Of a stretch of 64,000 nt of DNA, positions 24,084 to 31,713 are shown one piece after another (position 1 is the first letter of the stretch; the number at the start of each line of letters is the position of its first letter). This DNA comes from Fulvivirga maritima (GTDB lineage: Bacteria > Bacteroidota > Bacteroidia > Cytophagales > Cyclobacteriaceae). The stretch spans positions 4,831,001 to 4,895,000 of the forward strand of contig NZ_CP089980.1 in NCBI RefSeq assembly GCF_021389955.1, written 5' to 3'. The notes below the pieces were generated by a model that was not told the DNA's origin, did not search any database, and was given only the letters and a program-made list of their open reading frames with translations. A program made the position numbers and the translations under genes.

Positions 24084-26540
24084 TTATTTGGTTTTATGTA
24101 CAGAAATTTGGTTAAAATCTTTTAGAACATTAACGTAGAAGTTTCCATCTTCATCTTTCTCCACATCGATACTTTTTCCATCTACCGTTACTTTTTTAGG
24201 TTTGTCTATTCCGAAAAACGTCACTTTATAAGACTCGTAAAGAGTGCTAAAGTCACCTTCTACGGACTGAGTTAATTTAAATATGTCTTTTTCATTATCT
24301 ACTGTAAAAGTTTTTAATGATTTGTCTCCATCCACATAATCGTAGCCTTCACCGGCATCTTCATACAATTCGGTGGAGTAGCTGCCTTCTGTGTAATACA
24401 CCAATAGGTCAAGCTGATCAAAGCTGATCTGTCCTGTGTATTGCATTTTTGGCTGGAGAGGAATTACTGATCCGGCTTTAATGAAAAGAGGAATCTCCTG
24501 CAATGAGGCTACTACCTGTATTTCTTGTCCTCCTTCTGATACTTCATTATTCCAATAGTTATACCATTTGCCTTTAGGCAGATAAACGGCTCTTTTTATG
24601 GAAGACTCCAAAGACATAGGGCAAACTAATATATGATCACCTAAGAGAAATTCTTCTTCTCTGTAATAGCTCTGCACATCTCCTTGAGTAACCATATGCA
24701 GTGATTTAAGCATGGGAGTTCCTCTTTCTGCATATTGCCAGAACACCGTATAAATGTAAGGCAGCAGCTGGTATCTGAATTCAATGAATTTTTTAACTAT
24801 ATCGGTAAACTCTTTCTCAAATACCCACGGCTCTTTGTCACCATGATCACCAGATGAGTGTGTTCTGAAGAAAGGGTGGAAGGTGGCCATTTGCACCCAG
24901 CGCACATACAGTTCACCTGAAGGAGTACCTATAAAGCCGCCCACATCAGAGCCGGCAAATGATATTCCTGAGGCGCTCAGTCGCTGACACTGTGTATTAG
25001 CTATTCTGAGGTGATCCCAGGTAGCCATGTTATCACCAGTCCATACAGAGGCAAAGCGTTGTAGACCTGCGTAACCAGATCTGCTGATGGTAAAAGGTCT
25101 TTTGTTTTGTGGTTTTAAAAACTGCTTTTGGCCTTCATATGTCGCTCTGGCCATTTGCATTCCATAAACGTTATGTCCTTTTCTATGGCTGCAAGGGTGC
25201 CCGTCATAATCATGGCGCACATCTCTTGGAAATGAGCCTTCTTCAAACACTGCGGGCTCGTTCATATCATTCCATACTCCGGCTACGCCATCATCATTCA
25301 TAAGGCCTTCATAGAGGCTGGCCCACCAGGTTCTTACTTTAGGGTTAGTAAAATCCGGGAAGTAGCACGGCCCGGGCCATACTGAGCCTTTCATTTTAGG
25401 ACCATCGGCACGAATACAGAAGTAGTCATTATCCATTCCCTGTTTATACACAAAGTAGTTTTTATCTACTTTTATTCCAGGATCTATGATCACCACTATT
25501 TTGAAGCCTTGAGTTCTCAGGTCAGCTATCATTTTAGCAGGATCAGGAAAACGTGTTTTGTCCCAGGTGAAGCAGCGGTAGCCGTTCATATAATCAATAT
25601 CCAGGTGAATAACATCACAAGGAATTTGCATCTCTCTAAACTTTAGAGCCAGCTCTCTTACCGTAGATTCCGGGTAGTAGCTCCATTTACTTTGCTGATA
25701 GCCTAAGGCCCACATAGGAGGGAGCTCTGGCCTACCGGTAAGCATGGTGTAGCGCTCACTGACACTCATTAACTCCGGGCCATAAATGAAATAATAGCGC
25801 ATTTCCCCGCCTTGAGCCCAAAAGCTGGTTGCTCCGTGTCTCTCTCCACCAAAGTCAAAGAAAGTGCGAAAGGAGTTATCCAGGAAAATACCATAGCCGA
25901 TATTATTGTGCAGCCCAAGGTAAAAAGGTATGTTTTTATATACCGGATCTGTGTCTTGAGTGTAGCCGTAGCAGTCGGTTCCCCATAATTCAAAGCGGCC
26001 ATCACGAAGGTTCAGTCTGGTGGATTTGTCTCCTAAACCATAAAACTGTTCATCATCACGGCATACTTTGGTTGTAACTACTACATTACCTCCATATTTC
26101 TTTTCATCTTTCCAGTGGTAGCCTTTTTCATCTTCCACTATTAGGTTGCCCGCTTTGTCAGTGATCTTTGTCCTAAAAGAGTCTTTAAAAAGATGACAGG
26201 TGATTTTACTGGTAGAAATGACAAACTCATCCTTAGTCTCTGCCATATCAAACTGGGCAGGAGTAAAGTTGTATGCCGGATCTATGGCATATGAGAAGTC
26301 ATCTTCAAAATAACCATCATGGGCAAAACGGAACTTTAATATATAGTCAGATATTACGGTGAGCTCTAATGATGACTGCTCGCCGTAAAACATTAACATA
26401 TGTTCTTCTATTTTCTCGTAAGAAGTAATGGAGCCGGGAAAGAACTCCTCTTCTTTAGCTTTACCCTGAAAATTTTCAATATAATTACCTTCAAAGCCAT
26501 CTGCTTGTTGGTTTACTTGACTTTCATTTTGATTTTCCAT
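24084..26540 (-). CDS. GH31 alpha-glucosidase
   Basis: 818 residues, no signal peptide, so cytoplasmic. Order: N-terminal galactose-mutarotase-like beta domain (about 35-240, with DEQFYGLGDKSTRLNLRDGR), GH31 barrel (about 265-620) and C-terminal beta domains including a DUF5110-like part (about 720-800). Nucleophile Asp425 in GVWNDMNEPAVF; acid/base Asp503 in SVWTGDNMATWDHL; HLDIDYMNGYRCFTWD is the usual substrate-pocket block. Releases glucose from the non-reducing ends of alpha-glucans or maltodextrins. First gene of the minus-strand run GH31 - CBM48 - GT4 - GH57 (- M20), behind a good promoter at 26585-26617 and an AAGGAG-like ribosome site (AAGGAGATC, about 30 bases upstream). Confidence 0.93.
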   Translation of the reverse strand: MENQNESQVNQQADGFEGNYIENFQGKAKEEEFFPGSITSYEKIEEHMLMFYGEQSSLELTVISDYILKFRFAHDGYFEDDFSYAIDPAYNFTPAQFDMAETKDEFVISTSKITCHLFKDSFRTKITDKAGNLIVEDEKGYHWKDEKKYGGNVVVTTKVCRDDEQFYGLGDKSTRLNLRDGRFELWGTDCYGYTQDTDPVYKNIPFYLGLHNNIGYGIFLDNSFRTFFDFGGERHGATSFWAQGGEMRYYFIYGPELMSVSERYTMLTGRPELPPMWALGYQQSKWSYYPESTVRELALKFREMQIPCDVIHLDIDYMNGYRCFTWDKTRFPDPAKMIADLRTQGFKIVVIIDPGIKVDKNYFVYKQGMDNDYFCIRADGPKMKGSVWPGPCYFPDFTNPKVRTWWASLYEGLMNDDGVAGVWNDMNEPAVFEEGSFPRDVRHDYDGHPCSHRKGHNVYGMQMARATYEGQKQFLKPQNKRPFTISRSGYAGLQRFASVWTGDNMATWDHLRIANTQCQRLSASGISFAGSDVGGFIGTPSGELYVRWVQMATFHPFFRTHSSGDHGDKEPWVFEKEFTDIVKKFIEFRYQLLPYIYTVFWQYAERGTPMLKSLHMVTQGDVQSYYREEEFLLGDHILVCPMSLESSIKRAVYLPKGKWYNYWNNEVSEGGQEIQVVASLQEIPLFIKAGSVIPLQPKMQYTGQISFDQLDLLVYYTEGSYSTELYEDAGEGYDYVDGDKSLKTFTVDNEKDIFKLTQSVEGDFSTLYESYKVTFFGIDKPKKVTVDGKSIDVEKDEDGNFYVNVLKDFNQISVHKTK

Positions 26541-26584
26541 GCTACGCTTTTGGGTTGAAAAGAGAGTTCGTTGATCTCCTTAAT

Positions 26585-26617
26585 CAAATATAATAAGATA
26601 ATAAATCATTTTTCAAA
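26585..26617 (-). promoter_or_regulatory. Bacteroidota-type promoter of the GH31 operon
   Basis: On the minus strand TTTG (26617-26614), a 21-base spacer and TATATTTG (26592-26585), a full match to the -7 consensus TAnnTTTG. Expected transcription start is near 26578, about 38 bases before the GH31 start codon. The divergent GT3 gene starts 214 bases to the right. Confidence 0.6.
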
Positions 26618-26830
26618 CAGTAGAATATACATTCGGTTTTATAAAATTTCAAAGAATTTACAATAAACGTTGCATTCAGAAGAATTTACTATTCATGAGC
26701 GTCAACTTTTCTGCTTTTGTTCGGTTATATTAATAAAATTTATTAAAATAAATAATTAAACCATCATGGTTCCATATGAATTTTTATTCATTAAATTTAA
26801 TTGTCATCAATTGATTAGAATTATATAGCT

Positions 26831-28660
26831 ATGAGTCTTAAAAATGATTCCACCTCTGAAAAGATTTTAACCGAAATATCTTGGGAAGTATGCAATCAGG
26901 TGGGCGGAATTTATACAGTTATTCGTTCTAAGGCTCCTGTTATGACTGAAGAATGGAAAGACCATTATTGTCTTATCGGGCCCTATGTGCCGGTAAATGC
27001 TGCTACCGACTTTGAACCTTTTGAAGATACAGAATCCATAATAGGCCGGGCAGTGCATGCTTGCCGTGCTAAGGGGTTTGAAGTGTACCATGGCCGCTGG
27101 TTAGTCTCTGGCAGGCCGCAGACCGTGCTTTTTCATACGCATAGCGTGATGCACGATCTGGGTAATATAAAATACTACTATTGGAAAAATCATCATATAG
27201 AGTTTACTAAATATGATCCTTTGCTGGATGAAGTGATGGCTTTTGGCTATATGGTTTACCATTTTATGTCAGAGCTGGCGCGTGAGTGTATGGAAGCAGA
27301 GGTAGACCTGCTGGCTCACTTTCATGAGTGGATGGCTGGGCTGGCAATACCGGAAATGCGCAGGATGCAGATGCCTGTAAAAACCATATTTACAACTCAT
27401 GCTACCTTACTGGGGCGCTATCTGGCTATGAATGATCAAGACTTCTATAACCATTTACCATTTTTGGATTGGGAATATGAGGCCAAGCATTTTGACATTG
27501 AAACTAATGTGAAGCTGGAAAGAGCTTGCGTACACGGAGCTCATATATTTACCACAGTAAGTGAAGTGACAGGCCGGGAATGTGCCTATCTTTTGGGCCG
27601 TAGTCCTGATCATATTTTGCCTAACGGGCTTAATATAGAACGCTTCAACGTAGTGCATGAAGTGCATAACCTGCATCATGAGCATAAAAAGGTGCTGGAG
27701 CAGTTTATTATGAGTCACTTTTTCCAGAGTTATTCGTGGGATCTTAGCAAAACGCTATATTTCTTTACTTCAGGTAGGTTCGAATACCTCAACAAAGGTT
27801 ATGACCTTACGCTGGAAGCACTGGCAAGGCTTAACTGGAAGCTGAAGGAAAACCATGTACCTATGACGGTAGTGATGTTTTTTATCACTAAACAGCCCGC
27901 TTATTCTATTAACCCTGATGTGCTTAACTCCAGGGCTATGCTAGATAAGGTAGCTCAAAACTGTGACGCCATAGTAAGCCAAATCAAAGAAAAGCTGTTT
28001 GTGCATGCTGCCAGCAGTATGAAAGATCACCGCTTACCAGACCTTAATGACCTGGTTGATGACTATTGGAAACTGAGGTATAGAAGAACAATACAGTCTT
28101 GGAAATCAGGTAAGTTGCCCAGCATAGTGACACATAACATTATGGAGGATGCCTCAGATCCTATACTTAACTATCTGAGAAGTGCTAACCTGGTTAATAA
28201 TCAAGATGATAAGGTGAAGGTGGTTTACCATCCTGACTTTGTCTCATCTACCAATCCATTGTTTGGTATGGAATACGGTGAGTTTGTTAGAGCTTGCCAT
28301 CTGGGTATTTTCCCCAGCTACTATGAACCATGGGGCTATACGCCTGTAGAGTGCCTTGCAAGGGGTGTTTCTGCAGTTACTTCTGATTTGTCTGGCTTTG
28401 GTGATTATATAAAAAACGTACCTTTAGGAGATGAGGATCATGGAGTGTTTGTAGTAGAAAGAGCGAATAAGAGCTTTGAATGTGCTGCTGAGAATCTTGC
28501 CAATATACTTTACAATTTTGTGGTGAAAACCAGCCGCATGCGTATAGAAATGAGAACCAAGTCAGAAGACCTCTCGGAGTACTTTGATTGGAGTAACCTT
28601 TATGCAGAATATAAAAAAGCTTACGATATGGCTGAACAAAGCTACTTCGTAAATGCTTAA
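26831..28660 (+). CDS. Glycogen synthase, eukaryote-type GT3
   Basis: 609 residues, colinear with animal/fungal glycogen synthase (GYS) rather than bacterial GlgA. Visible blocks: EISWEVCNQVGGIYTVIRSK (residues 15-34), ahead of HYCLIGPYVP; ACVHGAHIFTTVSEVT; LPNGLNIERFNVVHEVHNLH; FFTSGRFEYLNKGYDL; and IFPSYYEPWGYTPVECLARG with catalytic pair Glu499/Glu507. GT3 enzymes extend glycogen from UDP-glucose. The C-terminal helix that carries an arginine cluster in eukaryotes (glucose-6-phosphate switch) keeps only a few arginines here (SRMRIEMRTKSEDLSEYFDW). No N- or C-terminal phosphorylation tails. A 13-base palindrome AACCATCATGGTT (26759-26771) lies in its leader. Followed by DUF4301 after 47 bases. 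Confidence 0.93.
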   Translation: MSLKNDSTSEKILTEISWEVCNQVGGIYTVIRSKAPVMTEEWKDHYCLIGPYVPVNAATDFEPFEDTESIIGRAVHACRAKGFEVYHGRWLVSGRPQTVLFHTHSVMHDLGNIKYYYWKNHHIEFTKYDPLLDEVMAFGYMVYHFMSELARECMEAEVDLLAHFHEWMAGLAIPEMRRMQMPVKTIFTTHATLLGRYLAMNDQDFYNHLPFLDWEYEAKHFDIETNVKLERACVHGAHIFTTVSEVTGRECAYLLGRSPDHILPNGLNIERFNVVHEVHNLHHEHKKVLEQFIMSHFFQSYSWDLSKTLYFFTSGRFEYLNKGYDLTLEALARLNWKLKENHVPMTVVMFFITKQPAYSINPDVLNSRAMLDKVAQNCDAIVSQIKEKLFVHAASSMKDHRLPDLNDLVDDYWKLRYRRTIQSWKSGKLPSIVTHNIMEDASDPILNYLRSANLVNNQDDKVKVVYHPDFVSSTNPLFGMEYGEFVRACHLGIFPSYYEPWGYTPVECLARGVSAVTSDLSGFGDYIKNVPLGDEDHGVFVVERANKSFECAAENLANILYNFVVKTSRMRIEMRTKSEDLSEYFDWSNLYAEYKKAYDMAEQSYFVNA

Positions 28661-28707
28661 TATAATATACAGAAACTGAAACCTAAAACTAATAGAAATT
28701 ATAAAAC

Positions 28708-30228
28708 ATGATTACAGAAGAACTCAAGCATGATGTTGAAAAACAAGGAATACCTTTTGATAAAGTAGAGGAACAAATAGAAAACTTCAAAAACGGATTT
28801 CCTTATCTTGATATCCAGGCTTCTGCAACCATTGAAGACGGAATCTTACAATTAACGGATTCTAAGCTATCTCATTATCTAGGCCAATACGAACAAGACG
28901 CATCATCTAAAAAGATCGTTAAGTTTGTGCCTGCCAGCGGTGCTGCCAGTAGAATGTTCAAAAGCCTGTTTGCCTTTCTGGAGTCTGATGACGATGATAT
29001 TGAGAATGACGATTTTGTGAAGAAATTTATAACTGAGCTTTCTTCATTTGCTTTTTATGATGAGTTAGATAACACACTTAAAAAGAATGGATCTAGCATA
29101 GAGAAAGCTTTAGAGCGTAAAGATTATAAGAGCATAGTACATGCTTTACTAGATCCTGAAGAAGGAATGGGCTACGGAGAATTACCCAAAGGACTATTGA
29201 AATTTCATAAGTATGATGATGAGGTAAGAACTCCTGTTCAAGAACATTTTGTAGAAGGAGCTGAATATGCCGTAGGTAAAGATAATACGGTTTATTTACA
29301 TTTTACTGTATCTCCTGAGCATCAGGAGCGGTTCGAGCAGCATGTTAATGAAATAAAGAAAGGCTTCGAAGCGAAGTATGGTGTGAGCTTTGTAATAAGC
29401 TTTAGCCAGCAAAAAAGGTCAACGGATACCATAGCGGTAAACATGGATAATTCGCCTTTTATTGAAGAGGATGGCAGCATCCTATTCCGTCCGGCCGGAC
29501 ACGGAGCTTTGTTAGAAAATCTGAATGATATTGACGCCGATCTTATCTTTATTAAGAATATTGATAATGTAGTTCCTGATAGAATTAAGAAGTCAACTAC
29601 AGGTTATAAAAAGGCCATTGCTGGCGTACTATTAGACGTGCAGAGTAAGGTGTTTGAAGCTTTAGAAAAGCTTGATGCCGGCGTGAATGAAGATCTGCTT
29701 GAGTCTTTAGGTCAATTATTTGAAGGCCAATTGAATATTAAAAGACCTGATGGTTTTACAGAGTTTTCTCTGCAAGAAAAGGTAAGCTATTATAGAAACA
29801 AGCTCGACAGACCCATTCGTGTTTGCGGTATGGTAGAAAATACCGGAGAGCCCGGCGGGGGACCTTTCTGGGTGAAAGACGAAGATGGATCTTTAGCTTT
29901 ACAGATAGGAGAGACCGCCCAGTTGAACCTTGATGAGCCTAAATATGAGAAAATATTCAAGGAATCATCGCACTTTAATCCTACTGACCTGGTATGCGGC
30001 GTAAGAAATTACAAAGGCGAGAAATTTGATTTATTAAAATACAGAGATCCTAAAACAGGATTTATTACCAAGAAGTCTAAGAACGGAAAAGAGTTAAAAG
30101 CTCAAGAGTTACCGGGCTTATGGAATGGTTCTATGGCCGATTGGAATACTATTTTGGTAGAAGTGCCGTTAATTACTTTTAATCCTGTTAAAACGATTAA
30201 CGACCTGCTAAGAGAACAACATCAATAA
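28708..30228 (+). CDS. DUF4301-family protein
   Basis: 506 residues, no signal or membrane segment. Recognised as DUF4301 by KFVPASGAASRMFKSLFAFL (about residues 71-90), followed by PKGLLKFHKYDDEVRTPVQE (about 157-176), FSQQKRSTDTIAVN, FRPAGHGALLENLNDIDADL and RVCGMVENTGEPGGGPFWVK. The P(A)SGAASRM loop, the KGLLKFH and the GALLENL blocks resemble the N-terminal NTP-binding loop and later motifs of sugar-nucleotide transferases, but this is my inference; no function is established. It is downstream of GT3 in the same unit (47-base gap) and is followed by a terminator, so a part in glycogen or sugar-nucleotide supply is plausible. Confidence 0.8.
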   Translation: MITEELKHDVEKQGIPFDKVEEQIENFKNGFPYLDIQASATIEDGILQLTDSKLSHYLGQYEQDASSKKIVKFVPASGAASRMFKSLFAFLESDDDDIENDDFVKKFITELSSFAFYDELDNTLKKNGSSIEKALERKDYKSIVHALLDPEEGMGYGELPKGLLKFHKYDDEVRTPVQEHFVEGAEYAVGKDNTVYLHFTVSPEHQERFEQHVNEIKKGFEAKYGVSFVISFSQQKRSTDTIAVNMDNSPFIEEDGSILFRPAGHGALLENLNDIDADLIFIKNIDNVVPDRIKKSTTGYKKAIAGVLLDVQSKVFEALEKLDAGVNEDLLESLGQLFEGQLNIKRPDGFTEFSLQEKVSYYRNKLDRPIRVCGMVENTGEPGGGPFWVKDEDGSLALQIGETAQLNLDEPKYEKIFKESSHFNPTDLVCGVRNYKGEKFDLLKYRDPKTGFITKKSKNGKELKAQELPGLWNGSMADWNTILVEVPLITFNPVKTINDLLREQHQ

Positions 30229-30255
30229 TTATATGTGGATTATTTAATTATTAAT

Positions 30256-30284
30256 AAAAAGGTCACTCAAAAGGTGGCTTTTTT
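30256..30284 (+). terminator. Terminator of the GT3-DUF4301 unit
   Basis: Stem AAAAGGTCAC with GTGGCTTTTT (two wobble pairs), loop TCAAAAG, ending in a T run; begins 28 bases after the DUF4301 stop. Confidence 0.6.
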
Positions 30285-30309
30285 GCATTCTGTCAGAGGT
30301 TAGTTTGTT

Positions 30310-30693
30310 TTAGTAGGCGCTTTCATCAAGTATGTAGATAATGGCCTTTTCATGTTGGGTGTGATTTTGAATTTCTGAAAAAGACATGTTAAATACTAAT
30401 AATAAATAACTCTCCAGTCCCTTATAATTAGGAATCAAATAAATGGTTTGGTTTTCTATTTTGATGTAAATGTATTCACTTAAGCTCGCCTTATTAATAT
30501 TCTTCTTTACTGTTGTATATAAATCAGATAACTGTGCATGATCACTATTTTCAAAAAGTACTATAGCTACATAACCCTGATCACTTCTAAATGATTTGAA
30601 AGCAAATTCGGTAAGAATAATCATAGTTATGGCTATTATTAGAAATACCAATTCTTCTCGAATATTTGATTTATAAGTAATGAAAGAGGTCAT
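30310..30693 (-). CDS. Small membrane-anchored protein of unknown function
   Basis: 127 residues. One N-terminal membrane helix (residues about 13-33, EELVFLIIAITMIILTEFAF), then a soluble domain of alternating strands and helices (QGYVAIVLFENSDH, LSEYIYIKIENQTIYLIPN, KAIIYILDESAY). The shape recalls ExbD/TolR-like proteins (one helix plus a small periplasmic alpha/beta domain), but key ExbD residues are not obvious and no ExbB is adjacent, so I leave it unassigned. It is 50 bases downstream of the barrel gene on the same strand. Confidence 0.6.
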   Translation of the reverse strand: MTSFITYKSNIREELVFLIIAITMIILTEFAFKSFRSDQGYVAIVLFENSDHAQLSDLYTTVKKNINKASLSEYIYIKIENQTIYLIPNYKGLESYLLLVFNMSFSEIQNHTQHEKAIIYILDESAY

Positions 30694-30743
30694 TTTTAGA
30701 TATTTTAATAGTCAAAATTCCAATTGTAAATGCATATTTTTTC

Positions 30744-31625
30744 TTAGAATATAATATAGTGGACTCCTATGTTAAAGAACAATCCTTTATTCTCGAATTC
30801 TTGGATAGGAGTTAGGTTTTGGTTTAGAGGTTTGGTAAATAGGTTTAATTGATTCGATTCTTCTGTGTATACTTCGTAAAATTTATTATTATAACCTTTT
30901 CCTATTTGCAAAACGGATGATTTCCATAATCTGAGGCGATAAAATAACTCTGCCATAGCATTTTTATTTTTAACATAAGCCTCTTCGTATACCAAATTGT
31001 CTAATCGAAAACTGTTGGCCAGCCACATCCATTCTAACCCGATAGAATGTTTTTCATTAATAGAGTAAATTCCTTTCATGTTAGCAGGAAATCGGCCAGA
31101 AATATTCCACTTGTTATTGGGCTTATAATTAACGTTGATAATTGGAACTATTTGATTACCAAAGAATTGATGTATGTATATTATTCCATATCCTAATTTT
31201 AATTTTTCGGAATACTGTTTTGTATAACTGGCCCCTGCTATGTAGACAGCATCATCAAATACTACATCATCAAACTGTGAGTTGATGCTAATATTACCTA
31301 TTAATTGCAGGCTACTAGCTTTGTTGAAGCGGTACTGGTAGAGTAGGGGAATGCCTACCGAGTATAGTTTATCGTTAAAATTAATTTCGGTGCTATGAAT
31401 ATCTTCTTGTAAAAAACCTACGCCAGTGCCAAAAATGTATTTTTCATTAACTATTACGGGCAATAGTATTTTGGCTTGTATTTGCTGTATATAATCATTA
31501 TCCGCCTCCAGGGGAAAATAGCTATAACTAAATACGAAAGGTTCTCTTTCCTGGGCCCTTGAAATAGTGGCTGATGTTAATACTGCTAACAACAAATAGA
31601 ACTTAATTGCTTTTGTTTTTTTCAT
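30744..31625 (-). CDS. Predicted outer-membrane barrel protein (DUF6268-like)
   Basis: 293 residues from ATG 31623-31625; the frame opens 24 codons earlier but MKKTKAIKFYLLLAVLTSAT with cleavage after ISRAQ is clearly the signal peptide. Beta-rich, with PLLYQYRFNKASSLQLIGNI, NNKWNISGRFPANMKGIYSI and NEKHSIGLEWMWLANSFRLD, the same pattern as in the protein at 10628-11632. It lies 88 bases after the RND pump gene, across a 10-bp hairpin, so it may be a less-expressed last member of the efflux operon. Confidence 0.65.
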   Translation of the reverse strand: MKKTKAIKFYLLLAVLTSATISRAQEREPFVFSYSYFPLEADNDYIQQIQAKILLPVIVNEKYIFGTGVGFLQEDIHSTEINFNDKLYSVGIPLLYQYRFNKASSLQLIGNISINSQFDDVVFDDAVYIAGASYTKQYSEKLKLGYGIIYIHQFFGNQIVPIINVNYKPNNKWNISGRFPANMKGIYSINEKHSIGLEWMWLANSFRLDNLVYEEAYVKNKNAMAELFYRLRLWKSSVLQIGKGYNNKFYEVYTEESNQLNLFTKPLNQNLTPIQEFENKGLFFNIGVHYIIF

Positions 31626-31645
31626 ATGAGTTTTTTCAAAAATGG

Positions 31646-31700
31646 AGCATGGTCTACGTCGTAATCCAATGGATTGGGCAATGCAGACACAGACCATGCT
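31646..31700 (-). terminator. Hairpin between RND and barrel genes (attenuator or terminator)
   Basis: AGCATGGTCT (31646-31655) and AGACCATGCT (31691-31700) are exact complements around a 35-base loop that holds a second small palindrome (ATCCAATGGAT). On the minus strand the stem is followed by CCATTTTTG. It would end or reduce transcription after the pump gene. Confidence 0.5.
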
Positions 31701-31713
31701 TAAGTTTGAAATT

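Noticed and set aside
30310-30693. Assignment of the 127-residue protein as ExbD/TolR
   Set aside because: One N-terminal helix and a small alpha/beta domain fit, but the conserved membrane Asp and an ExbB/TolQ neighbour are missing.
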